A DNA stretch of 64,000 nt from Comamonadaceae bacterium OS-4 (lineage in GTDB: Bacteria > Pseudomonadota > Gammaproteobacteria > Burkholderiales > Burkholderiaceae_C), in contig AP026970.1 in assembly GCA_027924025.1 (NCBI GenBank), positions 3,060,501 to 3,124,500 of the forward strand, read 5' to 3'. This document shows positions 54,564 through 64,000 of this stretch, in pieces. The notes beneath the pieces were generated by a model. That model did not search any database, was not told the origin of the DNA, and saw only the letters and a program-made list of their open reading frames with translations. Made by a program: the position numbers and the translations under genes. Numbering within the stretch: the first letter of the stretch is position 1; each line of letters opens with the position of its first letter.

Positions 54564-55154
54564 ATGAATAAAACAATACGTCCCCTGCTGGTTGTATTTG
54601 CAGCACTCACCCTGGTTACCGGTGTGGCCTACCCGCTGGCCGTCACGGCGGTCGGGCAAGCCGCCTTCCCACACCAGGCCCATGGCAGCTTGATCGTGCG
54701 TGATGGCAAGCCGGTGGGCTCTGCACTGATCGGCCAGAACTTCAGCGACCCCGGCCATTTTTGGGGCCGCCCCTCGGCCACTGCGGAGTTCCCCAACAAT
54801 GCGGCAGCCTCAGGCGGCTCCAACCAAGGCCCGCTGAACCCGGCACTCATAGACGCTGCCAAGGGCCGCCTGGAAGCCCTGCGCGCGGCTGACCCGACCA
54901 ACACCGCCCCGGTGCCGGTGGAGCTGGTCACCGCCTCTGCCAGCGGGCTGGACCCGCACATCAGCCCGGCGGCGGCGCAGTATCAGCTGGCCCGTGTGGC
55001 AGCAGCCCGCAAGCTCGCACCAGAAACGGTGCAGGCACTGGTGGCGCAGCACACCGAGCGCCCGCTGCTGGGTGTGTTGGGTGAGCCGGTGGTGAATGTG
55101 CTGCAACTGAACCTGGCGCTTGATGCACACTCGGCGAATGGCAAGCCTTACTGA
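54564..55154 (+). CDS. kdpC: potassium-transporting ATPase subunit C
   Basis: 196 residues with one N-terminal span ([28 protein letters not shown]) and the family blocks [30 protein letters not shown] and [20 protein letters not shown]. Its 3' end overlaps the kdpD start, coupling sensor and pump. Confidence 0.96.
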   Translation: MNKTIRPLLVVFAALTLVTGVAYPLAVTAVGQAAFPHQAHGSLIVRDGKPVGSALIGQNFSDPGHFWGRPSATAEFPNNAAASGGSNQGPLNPALIDAAKGRLEALRAADPTNTAPVPVELVTASASGLDPHISPAAAQYQLARVAAARKLAPETVQALVAQHTERPLLGVLGEPVVNVLQLNLALDAHSANGKPY

Positions 55155-57891
55155 TTCCCGGCCGGACCCGGACGCCCTGCTCGCCCAGCTGCAAGAGGCA
55201 CAGGCCACACAGCAGCGCGGCAAGCTGCGCATTTACTTTGGTGCCAACGCAGGCGTGGGCAAGACCTATGCCATGCTGAGCGCCGCCCAACGGGCGCAAC
55301 GGGCCGGGCAGCGGGTGTTGGTGGGCGTGGTGGAGACCCATGGCCGCAAAGACACCATGGAGCTGCAGGCCGGACTGCAGGTGCTGCCCCTGCAAGAAAT
55401 GCCCTACCGCGGCCAGGTGCTGCTGGAGCTGGACCTGGATGCCGCCCTGTTGGCCCGGCCGGAGGTGCTGCTGGTGGACGAGCTGGCGCACAGCAATGCG
55501 CCGGGCTCGCGCCACCCCAAGCGCTGGCAGGATGTGCAGGAGCTGCTGAATGCGGGCATCGACGTCTGGACGGCGCTGAATGTGCAACACCTGGAGAGCC
55601 TAAACGGCACGGTGGGCGCGATTACCGGGGTGCGAGTCAACGAGACAGTGCCAGACACAGTGCTGGACGCTGCCGACGAAATCATTCTGGTGGATGTCAC
55701 GGCTGACGAGTTGCTGGAGCGCCTGAAGGCGGGCAAGGTCTATATCCCGCAGCAGGCCGAGCGCGCCAGCCAACACTTTTTCCGCAAGGGCAACCTGATT
55801 GCGCTGCGCGAAATCGCCCTGCGCCGCACCGCCGAGCATGTGGGCGACGATGTCCGCAGCTACCGGCAGCACTTGGTGCAGACCTCGCGCCAGACCAGCG
55901 CCACAGACCAGCCCGCCTGGAACACGTCGGGTGCGCTGCTGGTGTGTGTGGGTCCCCACGCGGGAGCCGAGCATGCGGTGCGCACGGCGGCGCGCTTGGC
56001 CGGCCAGCTCAATGTGCGCTGGCACGCCGCCTATGTAGAAACCCCAGCCCTGCAGCGCCAAGCCGCGCCGGACCGTGACCGGACGCTGGCGGTGCTCAAG
56101 CTGGCCGAGGAGTTGGGGGGCAGCACCGCAGTGCTCACGGGCAACGACATCGCCGCCGCCTTGCTCCTGCATGCCGAGACACTGAACTGCGCCACAGTGG
56201 TCTTGGGCCGCCCCATCAAGCGGACCTGGCACGACGCCTGGCGCTGGCTACGCCCGACGCTCACCCGCCGGCTTGCTACTCTGGCCCCCACGCTGGACAT
56301 TGTCGAAGTGGGCTTCACCGAGAGCGTGCGCAAACTGGGGCAGCCCCTGAACCGCAACTCCGACACGGAGCCGGTGGCCTTGCCGTGGCGCGAACAAGGG
56401 GCCAGGTATTTGGGCGCGATGGCCGCGTGCGTTCTGGCCACGCTGGTCACGCTGCCTTTGCTGCCTTGGTTTGACCTGGCGAACATCGTCATGCTGTTTT
56501 TGCTGTGTGTGGTGTTAGTGGCAGTCAAGCTCGGGCGCGGGCCGGCCAGCCTGGCGGCGGTGTTGTCGGTCGCGTCTTTTGATTTCTTTTATGTGGCGCC
56601 GCGCCTGTCGTTTGCGGTGAGCGATGTGCAGTACCTCGTCACGTTTGCGGTGATGCTGGTGGTGGGCATTTTGATCGGGCAGCTCACCGCCAATCTGCGC
56701 TTCTCGGCGCATGTATCTACCAGCCGGGAGCGCCGTGCACAGGCTTTGTTTGAGCTGACGCGCGAGCTGTCTGGTGCGCTGCTGACCGAGCAAGTGGTGG
56801 CCCTTGGCGAGGCGGCGGTCAAGCGCACCTTTGGCGGCTCCGCCAGAATTTTGCTGCCCGATATCTCGGACCAGCTGGCCATTCCCGCAGTGCTTCCGCC
56901 TGGCATGGACGGGAGCATTGCCGACTGGGCCTTCCACCATGACGAGCGGGCTGGCGTGGCCACCTCGACCTTGCCGTCGAACCCCTGGCATTACGTCCCA
57001 CTCAAAGCGCCGATGCGCACACGCGGCGTGCTAGTGCTGCAACCGGCAGAGGCACGCTGGCTGCTGATTCCCGAGCAGGTGCAACAACTCGAGACCTTGG
57101 CCCGCCAGATCGCCATTGCGCTGGAGCGGGTGCATTACGTCGAGGTGGCGCAAGCGGCGGTGGTGCAAATGGAGTCTGAGCGCCTGCGCAACACCCTGTT
57201 GGCGGCCATGTCGCACGACGTGCGCACGCCGCTGACCGCACTCATGGGGCAAGCCGAGTCGCTGGCGATATCGGCCCACCTGAACCCCGAGCAAAAGGTG
57301 CTGGCAGAGTCCATCCGCCAGGAAGCCCGCGAACTCAGCACCCTGGTGGGCAACCTGCTCGAAATGGCACGCCTGGAGAGCGGGCAAGTAGAGCTGCGTT
57401 TGGAGTGGCAGTCTGTGGAGGAGTTGATCGGCAGCGCCATCCGGGCAGCGCGACACGCCCTGGGCGCCGTGAAAGTCGAAACCCGCGTGCCGGATGGACT
57501 GCCCCTAGTGGAGTTTGACGCGGGGCTGATGGAGCGGGTGTTGGTCAACTTGCTGGAAAACGCGGTCAAGTACGGGAGCAGCACCCCGCCCCACAGCCCG
57601 GTGGTGGAAATCTCGATCATGGCAACTGCTAGTACCCTGGAGTTGCGGGTGCGCGACTTCGGGGCCGGGCTGCCCGCATCGAGCCGCGGCCGGGAAGACA
57701 CGCTGTTTGAAAAATTCACCCGCGGCAGCAGCGAATCGTCCACCCGCGGTGTAGGCCTCGGCTTGGCGATTTGCAAGGCTATTGTCGATGCGCACAAAGG
57801 CCGCATCAGCGCGCGCAACGCGGAAGGCGGTGGTGCAGAATTCGTGATCACCCTGCCGCGCCGGCAGCCGCCCTCCATCGAAACCGACTGA
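55138..57891 (+). CDS. kdpD: osmosensitive K+ channel histidine kinase KdpD
   Basis: 917 residues (ATG 55138). Order: N-terminal KdpD domain with Walker [15 protein letters not shown], then a Usp-like domain (~255-370), four closely spaced spans (DUF4118, ~425-520), GAF-like region, HisKA with [19 protein letters not shown] (phospho-His) near residue 690, and HATPase with [10 protein letters not shown] and [18 protein letters not shown]. Senses low K+ and phosphorylates KdpE. Overlaps kdpC by 17 bases. Start alternatives at 55120/55123 lie inside kdpC. Confidence 0.95.
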   Translation: MASLTDSRPDPDALLAQLQEAQATQQRGKLRIYFGANAGVGKTYAMLSAAQRAQRAGQRVLVGVVETHGRKDTMELQAGLQVLPLQEMPYRGQVLLELDLDAALLARPEVLLVDELAHSNAPGSRHPKRWQDVQELLNAGIDVWTALNVQHLESLNGTVGAITGVRVNETVPDTVLDAADEIILVDVTADELLERLKAGKVYIPQQAERASQHFFRKGNLIALREIALRRTAEHVGDDVRSYRQHLVQTSRQTSATDQPAWNTSGALLVCVGPHAGAEHAVRTAARLAGQLNVRWHAAYVETPALQRQAAPDRDRTLAVLKLAEELGGSTAVLTGNDIAAALLLHAETLNCATVVLGRPIKRTWHDAWRWLRPTLTRRLATLAPTLDIVEVGFTESVRKLGQPLNRNSDTEPVALPWREQGARYLGAMAACVLATLVTLPLLPWFDLANIVMLFLLCVVLVAVKLGRGPASLAAVLSVASFDFFYVAPRLSFAVSDVQYLVTFAVMLVVGILIGQLTANLRFSAHVSTSRERRAQALFELTRELSGALLTEQVVALGEAAVKRTFGGSARILLPDISDQLAIPAVLPPGMDGSIADWAFHHDERAGVATSTLPSNPWHYVPLKAPMRTRGVLVLQPAEARWLLIPEQVQQLETLARQIAIALERVHYVEVAQAAVVQMESERLRNTLLAAMSHDVRTPLTALMGQAESLAISAHLNPEQKVLAESIRQEARELSTLVGNLLEMARLESGQVELRLEWQSVEELIGSAIRAARHALGAVKVETRVPDGLPLVEFDAGLMERVLVNLLENAVKYGSSTPPHSPVVEISIMATASTLELRVRDFGAGLPASSRGREDTLFEKFTRGSSESSTRGVGLGLAICKAIVDAHKGRISARNAEGGGAEFVITLPRRQPPSIETD

Positions 57892-57902
57892 GCCTTTGCC
57901 CC

Positions 57903-58604
57903 ATGTCTACCCCCTCCCCCGTCGCCGTGCTGATTGAAGACGAGCCGCAGATCCGGCGCTTTGTGCGCGCGGCTCTGGAGGCGGAAGGCTGGCAGGTGTT
58001 TGAAGCGGCCACCGCCCAACACGGCTTGCGGGATGCCGCCACCCGCAAGCCGGACCTCGTTGTGCTGGACCTAGGTCTGCCGGATGGCGACGGCCTAGAC
58101 GTGATTCGCGATGTGCGCAGCTGGTCTGCTGTGCCCATTGTGGTGCTGTCGGCCCGCGTGGAGGAAGACGACAAGATTGCCGCCCTGGACGCCGGGGCCG
58201 ACGACTACCTGACCAAGCCCTTCGGGGTCGGCGAGTTGTTAGCGCGGGTGCGCGCCAATTTGCGACGGCCGCGCAACGCGGGCAGCGACGGCCAGGCCGA
58301 CGAGTCGCTCTTTCGCTTTGGCGAAGTCGAAGTGGACCGCCAAGCCCGACTGGTGCGCCGTGCGGGCGCCGAGGTGCACCTCACACCGATTGAATACCGC
58401 CTGCTGCTCGTGTTGGTGACGAATGCCGGCCGGGTGCTAACGCACCGGCAACTGCTGCGCGAAGTGTGGGGCCCGTCCCATGCGGAGCAGGGGCACTACT
58501 TGCGTGTTTACATGGGGCACTTGCGGCAAAAGCTGGAGGCCGACCCGAGCCAGCCGCAGCATCTGCTCACCGAAACTGCCGTCGGCTATCGCTTGATGAA
58601 ATAA
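57903..58604 (+). CDS. kdpE: OmpR-family response regulator KdpE
   Basis: 233 residues. Receiver domain with IEDEPQIRRFVRAAL, phospho-Asp in LVVLDLGLPDGDGLDVI and the Lys in LTKPFGVGELLARVR; winged-helix DNA-binding C-terminus ending HLLTETAVGYRLMK. Probably acts on the T-rich site before kdpF. Twelve bases after kdpD. Confidence 0.96.
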   Translation: MSTPSPVAVLIEDEPQIRRFVRAALEAEGWQVFEAATAQHGLRDAATRKPDLVVLDLGLPDGDGLDVIRDVRSWSAVPIVVLSARVEEDDKIAALDAGADDYLTKPFGVGELLARVRANLRRPRNAGSDGQADESLFRFGEVEVDRQARLVRRAGAEVHLTPIEYRLLLVLVTNAGRVLTHRQLLREVWGPSHAEQGHYLRVYMGHLRQKLEADPSQPQHLLTETAVGYRLMK

Positions 58605-58632
58605 AAAGGCGACCCCGCAGAGTCGCCTTTTT
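58603..58632 (+). terminator. terminator of the kdp operon
   Basis: A5-GGCGAC-N8-GTCGCC-T5 immediately after the kdpE stop. The A-run also allows function for the opposite strand, where iolA ends nearby. Confidence 0.88.
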
Positions 58633-58690
58633 GCTATCAAAACAGAAGCTGCACGCGCACATTCCATGGGCGCTAGAGCACGATTTGGCT
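58630..58690 (+). repeat. dispersed palindromic repeat copy between kdpE and iolA
   Basis: Reverse-oriented relative to the 16376 copy: TTGCTATCAAAACAGAAGCT, GCACGCGCACATTCCATG and GGCGCTAGAGCACGATTT. Fills the whole convergent gap after the terminator. Confidence 0.72.
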
Positions 58691-58710
58691 TGTAATTACT
58701 TGACTGGAAG

Positions 58711-60225
58711 TTATTTGGCGGTGGGCATCACAAACTCAGCCCCCTTGCCAATGCTCTCGGGCCAGCGCTGCATGATGGACTTTTGCTTGGTGTAGAAACG
58801 TACGCCTTCTTCGCCGTAGGCGTGCATATCGCCAAACAGGCTCTTCTTCCAGCCCCCAAAGCCGTGCCAGGCCATGGGCACGGGAATCGGCACATTGATG
58901 CCCACCATGCCCACTTGCACGCGGCGGCTGAACTCGCGCGCCACGTTGCCGTCGCGGGTGAAGCAGGCCACGCCGTTGCCGAACTCGTGGTCGTTGATGA
59001 GCTGCAGTGCCTTGGCGAAGTCGGGCACGCGCACGCAGGCCAGCACGGGGCCGAAGATTTCTTCCTTGTAGATGCGCATCTCGGGGGTCACGTGGTCAAA
59101 CAGCGTGCCGCCCAGCCAGAAGCCATTGCCACAGCCTTCACCGGCTTGTGTGCCATCAAAGCCACGGCCATCAGCCAGCAGCATGGCGCCTTCTTGCACA
59201 CCGAGGTCGATGTAGCCGCTGATACGGGCGTGCGCGGCCTGGGTGACGATGGGGCCCATCTCAGCCGCGAGGTTGGTGCCGTTGAGCACTTTGAGCGTCT
59301 TGGTGCGCGCCAGCAATTTGGGGATGACCTTGTCCGCCACATCGCCCACCAGCACCGCCACGCTGATGGCCATGCAGCGCTCGCCGGCGGAGCCGTAGCC
59401 CGCGCCGATGAGGGCGTCCACCACCTGGTCCACATCGGCATCGGGCATGACCACCATGTGATTCTTGGCGCCACCCAGGGCCTGCACGCGCTTGCCGTGG
59501 TGGGCACCGGACTCGTAGATGTAGTTGGCAATGGGTGTGGAGCCCACAAAGCTCACGGCCTTCACATCGGGGTGCACCAGCAGTGCGTCTACGGCTTCCT
59601 TGTCGCCTTGCACCACATTGAACACGCCATCGGGCAAGCCGGCTATTTTCAGCAGGTCGGCAATGAACAGGCTGGGGGACGGGTCGATCGGGCTGGGCTT
59701 GAGCACAAAGGTATTGCCCGCCGCAATGGCCACGGGGAACATCCAGGCCGGCACCATCACGGGAAAGTTGAACGGCGTGATGCCGGCCACCACACCGAGT
59801 GGCTGGCGCAGGGTCCAGTTGTCGATGCCGGTGGACACCTGGTCGGTGAAATCACCCTTGAGCAGCTGCGGAATGCCGCAGGCGAATTCGACGATGTCGA
59901 TGCCGCGGGACACCTCGCCCTGCGCATCGGTAAACACCTTGCCGTGCTCGGCGGTGATCATGTGGGCCAAGGCGTCTTTGTGCTCGTTCAACAACTGCAA
60001 GAAGTTGAACATGATGCGTGCGCGGCGGATGGGGGGCGTGTCCGACCACTTGGGGAACGCGGCTTGGGCAGAGGCCACGGCAGCATCCACCTCTGCCACA
60101 TTGGCCAGGGCCACCGAGCCGGTGACTTGGCCGGTCGCGGGGTTGGTGACCGGCTGGCTGCGGCCGCTGGCGCTAGGCGTGACCTGGCCGTGGATGTAGT
60201 GGGCGATATCAGTAACTGAGGACAT
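58711..60225 (-). CDS. iolA: CoA-acylating methylmalonate-semialdehyde dehydrogenase
   Basis: 504 residues of the aldehyde dehydrogenase superfamily, MmsA/IolA type. [36 protein letters not shown] (NAD site), the catalytic Cys in [14 protein letters not shown] and no general-base Glu in the usual GG position, all diagnostic of the CoA-dependent subfamily. In the inositol pathway it oxidises malonate semialdehyde to acetyl-CoA. It ends the iol unit. Confidence 0.95.
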   Translation of the reverse strand: MSSVTDIAHYIHGQVTPSASGRSQPVTNPATGQVTGSVALANVAEVDAAVASAQAAFPKWSDTPPIRRARIMFNFLQLLNEHKDALAHMITAEHGKVFTDAQGEVSRGIDIVEFACGIPQLLKGDFTDQVSTGIDNWTLRQPLGVVAGITPFNFPVMVPAWMFPVAIAAGNTFVLKPSPIDPSPSLFIADLLKIAGLPDGVFNVVQGDKEAVDALLVHPDVKAVSFVGSTPIANYIYESGAHHGKRVQALGGAKNHMVVMPDADVDQVVDALIGAGYGSAGERCMAISVAVLVGDVADKVIPKLLARTKTLKVLNGTNLAAEMGPIVTQAAHARISGYIDLGVQEGAMLLADGRGFDGTQAGEGCGNGFWLGGTLFDHVTPEMRIYKEEIFGPVLACVRVPDFAKALQLINDHEFGNGVACFTRDGNVAREFSRRVQVGMVGINVPIPVPMAWHGFGGWKKSLFGDMHAYGEEGVRFYTKQKSIMQRWPESIGKGAEFVMPTAK

Positions 60226-60249
60226 GGATGTGTTTCTCTATTGAGGGAT

Positions 60250-61068
60250 TCAGGTGCTGGCAGCAGGAGCCAACATCCATTCGTGGGCGGGGTCGTTCTT
60301 GAAGACCCAGAAGCGGTTGGGGCCCGCCATCACGTTCAGGTAATACGAGTCATAGCCGTGGGGTGCCACCACCGGGTGGTAGCCCTTGGGCACCATGACC
60401 ACGTCGTGGTTCTCGACGGCGCAGGCCTCGTCGATGCTGCGGTCGTCGGTGTAGATGCGCTGGAAGGCAAAGCCCTGCGGAGGGTTGAGGCGGTGGTAGT
60501 AGGTTTCTTCCAGCAGTGTCTCGACCGGCGGTTGCTCCACGTCGTGCTTGTGGGGCGGGTAGCTGCTGCTGTGGCTGGCGGGGGTCATCACCTCCACCAC
60601 CAGCAGGTGGGCAGCGGTGGGGTCGTCGTGCGGGAGAATGTCGCAAACATATCGGGTGTTGGTGCCCTTGCCACGCACACTGCGGCGCATGGTGGCGGGG
60701 TCAATCACGCGCACCGCGCGCACCTTGTCGTCACATGGCGCGGTGCACAGGGCCACTTCGGCATTGCGCACTGCACGGACAGAGACCTCTTTGCCGGAGG
60801 GCACGTACACGGCAGCGGGCGACTTGTCGTCAAACACGTTGTCGCGGGTGCCGAGGTTGGCAAAGGTGGTGCCGTCGATGGTGATATCTACCGAGCCCAC
60901 CAGCACCACCACGCACAATTCACGTGTGCCGGTGGCGATGATTTCCGTAGCACCTGCTTCCAGGCGCACAGCCCGGAAACCCACATGCGTCCACCCGGCA
61001 CGCTCGGGGGTGACGTTGACAATTTCGCGGCCCGATGGAGCGGCTTTGGCGAGTAAGGGGCTGACCAT
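60250..61068 (-). CDS. iolB: 5-deoxy-glucuronate isomerase
   Basis: 272 residues, bicupin with metal motif SSYPPHKHDVEQPPVETLLEETYYHR and the C-terminal HPVVAPHGYDSYYLNVMAGP block. Converts 5-deoxy-glucuronate to 5-dehydro-2-deoxygluconate in myo-inositol breakdown. Sits between iolE and iolA, 24 bases from iolA. Confidence 0.95.
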   Translation of the reverse strand: MVSPLLAKAAPSGREIVNVTPERAGWTHVGFRAVRLEAGATEIIATGTRELCVVVLVGSVDITIDGTTFANLGTRDNVFDDKSPAAVYVPSGKEVSVRAVRNAEVALCTAPCDDKVRAVRVIDPATMRRSVRGKGTNTRYVCDILPHDDPTAAHLLVVEVMTPASHSSSYPPHKHDVEQPPVETLLEETYYHRLNPPQGFAFQRIYTDDRSIDEACAVENHDVVMVPKGYHPVVAPHGYDSYYLNVMAGPNRFWVFKNDPAHEWMLAPAAST

Positions 61069-61086
61069 GACGGCGTCCTCGGGCGA

Positions 61087-62013
61087 TCAGGCCAGGCTCT
61101 TGACCAAGCCGCTCAGGGTCTCGTAACCCTTTTTGGCGTACTGGTAGCTTGGGGCTACTGCAGGGTCCTGCTCGGCCTCGACCACCAGCCAACCTTCGTA
61201 ACCAGCTTCGCGAAGCACTTTGAGGGCCGCCGCGTAGTTGATGCTGCCATCACCGGGCACGGTGAAGGTGCCGTTGATCACGCCATTCAGGAAGCTCCAT
61301 CCGTCGTTTCGTGCCTGGGCAATCACCGGGGTGCGCACATCTTTGCAGTGCACATGCACCACGCGCTTGACGTGCTTTTTGAGCAACTCCACGGGGTCAG
61401 AGGCGCCGCCAAAGTAGGCGTGGCCGGTGTCAAACAGCAAAAACACTTTGGCAGAGTCGGTCAGGGCCATGAGCTTGTCCACATCGGCGGGGGACTCCAC
61501 ATACGCACCCATGTGGTGGTGGTAAGCCAGCTTGATGCCATAGGTTTTGAGCAGGTGCTCGCCAAACGCATTCAGGCGCTCGGCGTAGCCGTGCCACAGC
61601 GCTTCGCTGGAGAATTTGGGGCGCTTGCTCACAGGGGTGTCGATCTGGCCTTGCACAGTGCCGGCACACTCGCCATAGACCACGACCTTCACACCGTTGT
61701 ACTGCAGCTTGCTCATGTGGGCTTTGCAGCTTTCAATTTCAGCGGCTACAGCATCCGCACTGCTCTGGCCGGGCTTCACTTCGGCCAAAAAGCCTGAGTA
61801 CCAGCCAGACACGCAGGCCAGGCCGAACTCGTCTAACTTGGCCTTGAGGCCGGGGCCATCTTTGGGAAACTTATTACCCAGCTCGAAGCCTTCGTAGCCG
61901 ATTTCTTTGCCTTCTTTCAGCGCAGTTTCCAGCGGGGTTTCGCCGCCTAGGGAAGGCAGGTCGTCGTTCATCCAGGACAGGGGGTTGATACCGATACGGA
62001 CGTTCCAGGTCAT
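61087..62013 (-). CDS. iolE: myo-inosose-2 dehydratase
   Basis: 308 residues, TIM-barrel xylose-isomerase-like fold starting MTWNVRIGINPLSWMNDDLP. Conserved acids and His: YEGFELGNKFPKDG, LAYHHHMGAYVES, LFDTGHAYFGG and VHVHCKDVR. Dehydrates scyllo-inosose. Eighteen bases before iolB. Confidence 0.95.
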   Translation of the reverse strand: MTWNVRIGINPLSWMNDDLPSLGGETPLETALKEGKEIGYEGFELGNKFPKDGPGLKAKLDEFGLACVSGWYSGFLAEVKPGQSSADAVAAEIESCKAHMSKLQYNGVKVVVYGECAGTVQGQIDTPVSKRPKFSSEALWHGYAERLNAFGEHLLKTYGIKLAYHHHMGAYVESPADVDKLMALTDSAKVFLLFDTGHAYFGGASDPVELLKKHVKRVVHVHCKDVRTPVIAQARNDGWSFLNGVINGTFTVPGDGSINYAAALKVLREAGYEGWLVVEAEQDPAVAPSYQYAKKGYETLSGLVKSLA

Positions 62014-62058
62014 ATGTGTGCTCTCAAGAAAATAGGAGGGAGTAAAAGGAAAACCGGT

Positions 62059-63927
62059 TCAAACGCGTTGCAGCGTCTGAGCCTTGACGTAATTGGTGCG
62101 GGCCTCATTCACCTCGGTGCGGGTGGATACCTCGGGAATAGCCACTTCCCACCAGCAACCGCCATCGGTAATGCGGGTGTGGGTCGTGTCGATCACGATC
62201 ACTTGGGTGCGCTTGGCCTTGCGGGCTTTGACCATGGCTGTCTTCAGCTCGGCCACGTCTTTGACGTGGACCGCATCGGCACCCATAGCGCGGGCGTGCA
62301 TGGCGAAGTCGATGGTGCTGCGCTCGCCGCCTTCGGGCACGCAGTCGTCCAACATGTTGTTGAAGCCGGGGCTGCCGGTCTTGATCTGCAAGCGCTCGAT
62401 GCAGCCATAGCCCCGGTTGTCCAGGATCACCACAATGATCTTCTGACCCAGTAACACCGAGGTAGCCAGCTCGGAGTTGGCCATCATGTAGGAGCCATCG
62501 CCCACCAGCACGATGGATTCCTGGTCAGGACGGGCCATCTTGACGCCCAAGCCACCGGCCACTTCGTAGCCCATGCAGGAGTAGCCATATTCCATGTGGT
62601 AATTGCCCGGCAGGCTGGCGCGCCAGAGCTTGTGCAGCTCGGCTGGCAAGGTGCCTGCCGCGCAGAGGGCCACATCGCGGGTCGCGCTGTCCAGCCCCAG
62701 CTCAATAGCCGAGTCCCGGACGGCGCCAATCACTTCGGCGTCGTAGGGCAAGACGTCGGTTGGAATATGGGTGGTCAGCTCGGTGATGCGGGCGTTGGCC
62801 GCAGCCGCTTGCTGTTTGGCACGTGTCGTCCAGGCGGTATCGGCCGCCCAGCCAGCCAGGCCGGTTTCGAGCTGGCGCAGGCCCACCCGGGCATCGGCCA
62901 CTAATGCCATACCACTCCACTTGCCAGCGTCGTAGGGCTGCACATTCAGGCTCAGCAACTTGGCTTGTGGGAACAAGGCGTGCGAGCCCGTGGTGAAGTC
63001 TTGCAGGCGGGTGCCGACGGCAAACACCACATCGGCTTCGCGGGCCATATCGTTGGCCCAGGACACGCCATCCACACCAATCGCGCCCAGGTTCAGCGGA
63101 TGGTCCCAAGGGAGGCTGCTTTTCCCACCATGCGACTCCACTACGGGCACGCCATGTGCATCGGCGAAGGCGCGCAGCTCGGCCCACGCCTGGCTGTAAA
63201 TCACACCACCACCGGCCACGATCAGCGGGCGCTTGGCGTTACTTAGCAACGCTACCGCATTGGCCAGCTCACGCGCATCAGCCGGGGGGCGACGGAAGTG
63301 CAGCACTTCGGGGTGTAAAAAGTCTTCCGGGCAATCAAAGGCCATGGTCTGCACGTCTTGCGGCAGTGAAAGGCAAGCGGGGCCGCAGTTGGCCGGGTCC
63401 GTCATCATCTGCACGGCACGGGGCAGCGCGGTCAGGATGTGCTCGGGGCGTGTCAGACGGTCGAAGTAGCGGGTAACAGGGCGGAAGCAATCGCTTGCGC
63501 TTAAATCGCCCTGACCGAAGCTTTCGATCTGCTGCAACACCGGGTCGGGACGGCGGGTTGCAAACACGTCGCCGGGCAAGAGCAACACCGGCAGGCGGTT
63601 GACGTGGGCCACCGCGGCAGCAGTGACCAAGTTGGTGGCGCCGGGGCCAATACTGGTGCTCACCGCCATGATGCGCTGGCGGAACTGGGCCTTGGCAAAT
63701 GCAATGGCGGCATGCGCCATGGTTTGCTCATTGTGGGCGCGGTAGGTGGTGAGCTTGTCGCGCTCTGCCACCAGGGCTTCGCCCATGCCGGCCACGTTGC
63801 CGTGGCCAAAGATGGTGAACACGCCGCCGCAATAGGGCTGGATGCTGCCGTCATGCATCTCCACCCGTAAAGCCGCCAAGTGCTTGACCAGGGCTTGCGA
63901 AAGAGTGAGTCGTTGGGTTGTCGTCAT
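62059..63927 (-). CDS. iolD: 3D-(3,5/4)-trihydroxycyclohexane-1,2-dione hydrolase
   Basis: 622 residues, ThDP-dependent enzyme opening the inositol-derived ring. N-terminal Pyr domain has the catalytic Glu in TAAAVAHVNRLPV context region; the PP domain holds GDGSYMMANSEL with the downstream Asn (NRGYGCIERL) of the ThDP/Mg motif. Followed by iolE after 45 bases. Confidence 0.95.
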   Translation of the reverse strand: MTTTQRLTLSQALVKHLAALRVEMHDGSIQPYCGGVFTIFGHGNVAGMGEALVAERDKLTTYRAHNEQTMAHAAIAFAKAQFRQRIMAVSTSIGPGATNLVTAAAVAHVNRLPVLLLPGDVFATRRPDPVLQQIESFGQGDLSASDCFRPVTRYFDRLTRPEHILTALPRAVQMMTDPANCGPACLSLPQDVQTMAFDCPEDFLHPEVLHFRRPPADARELANAVALLSNAKRPLIVAGGGVIYSQAWAELRAFADAHGVPVVESHGGKSSLPWDHPLNLGAIGVDGVSWANDMAREADVVFAVGTRLQDFTTGSHALFPQAKLLSLNVQPYDAGKWSGMALVADARVGLRQLETGLAGWAADTAWTTRAKQQAAAANARITELTTHIPTDVLPYDAEVIGAVRDSAIELGLDSATRDVALCAAGTLPAELHKLWRASLPGNYHMEYGYSCMGYEVAGGLGVKMARPDQESIVLVGDGSYMMANSELATSVLLGQKIIVVILDNRGYGCIERLQIKTGSPGFNNMLDDCVPEGGERSTIDFAMHARAMGADAVHVKDVAELKTAMVKARKAKRTQVIVIDTTHTRITDGGCWWEVAIPEVSTRTEVNEARTNYVKAQTLQRV

Positions 63928-63949
63928 GGTGAGAGTTCTACCGGAGTTT

Positions 63950-64000
63950 TAAGCTGCAGCGCGCACTTGGGCGTGGCGATTGCGCCAGCCGTCCACCAGG
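63950..64000 (-). CDS. 3' end of a further inositol operon gene (identity uncertain)
   Basis: The last 16 codons read LVDGWRNRHAQVRAAA then stop, directed into iolD. In other betaproteobacterial iol clusters the gene before iolD is usually iolC (5-dehydro-2-deoxygluconokinase, often fused to a DUF2090 domain), whose C-terminus can end in a similar basic helix. Only the direction and stop are solid; the coordinate of the stop could be off by one base. Confidence 0.4.

Noticed and set aside
1..64000. CRISPR arrays, insertion sequences, rRNA and tRNA genes
   Set aside because: No regularly spaced repeats, transposase motifs or cloverleaf/ribosomal sequence noticed in any part of the window.

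Overview
The window looks like chromosomal DNA of a betaproteobacterium of the Comamonadaceae type (Rhodoferax/Curvibacter-like). The reasons are the roughly 60-65 % G+C coding sequence, System II (ResB/CcsB) cytochrome c maturation beside a di-haem cytochrome c4, a hexa-acyl lipid A style pair of acyltransferases beside metK, TRAP transporters, and several copies of a ~50 bp dispersed repeat (core GCTGCTTGCGCATATTCC) that I associate with this family. The genus is inference. I saw no rRNA, tRNA, CRISPR array, transposase or integrase.

Layout. 1-4541: respiration and cell division (ccsB partial, resB, cytochrome c4, engB). 4535-11186: envelope (two LpxL/LpxM-type acyltransferases; metK behind a long structured leader; GT9, GtrA and GT39 glycosyl genes). 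11215-16300: a catabolic-looking cluster (TetR regulator, TRAP dctQ-dctM-dctP, divergent AroQ and AroE paralogues) with matching TetR-type palindromes. 16439-30380: mixed single genes (LigB/DODA dioxygenase, a 49-residue membrane protein, dctA, a sialidase-fold protein with a membrane partner, pirin, a secreted FAS1 protein, a giant AsmA/DUF748 protein, an FNR-box hemerythrin, and a secreted vanadium-haloperoxidase/FG-GAP pair). 30601-37712: a complete xylose operon, xylF-H-G-(ROK regulator)-xylB-xylA, closed by a strong terminator.

37932-40154 holds one gene of clearly lower G+C. It is a 740-residue protein with a PIN-like nuclease domain, a long coiled coil and a C-terminal membrane anchor. 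This is the best candidate for an undescribed, possibly defensive, function. 40412-45186 is a divergent unit (MFS exporter/importer against a glutamine-synthetase-like ligase, a class III aminotransferase and a GntR regulator) with two palindromic operators between the arms. 45199-50464: a chemoreceptor and a four-PAS GGDEF-EAL protein, separated by a perfect FNR box. 50605-58604: kdpFABCDE with a KdpE-like T-rich promoter element. 58711 to the end: myo-inositol catabolism (iolA, iolB, iolE, iolD, and the 3' end of a further gene).

Taken together this is a metabolically flexible bacterium that feeds on plant-derived sugars and cyclitols (xylose, inositol, probably quinate/shikimate-type acids, C4-dicarboxylates). 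It has oxygen-responsive control (two FNR boxes) and potassium-starvation capability. All functional names come from reading translated motifs by eye; no database search was run.
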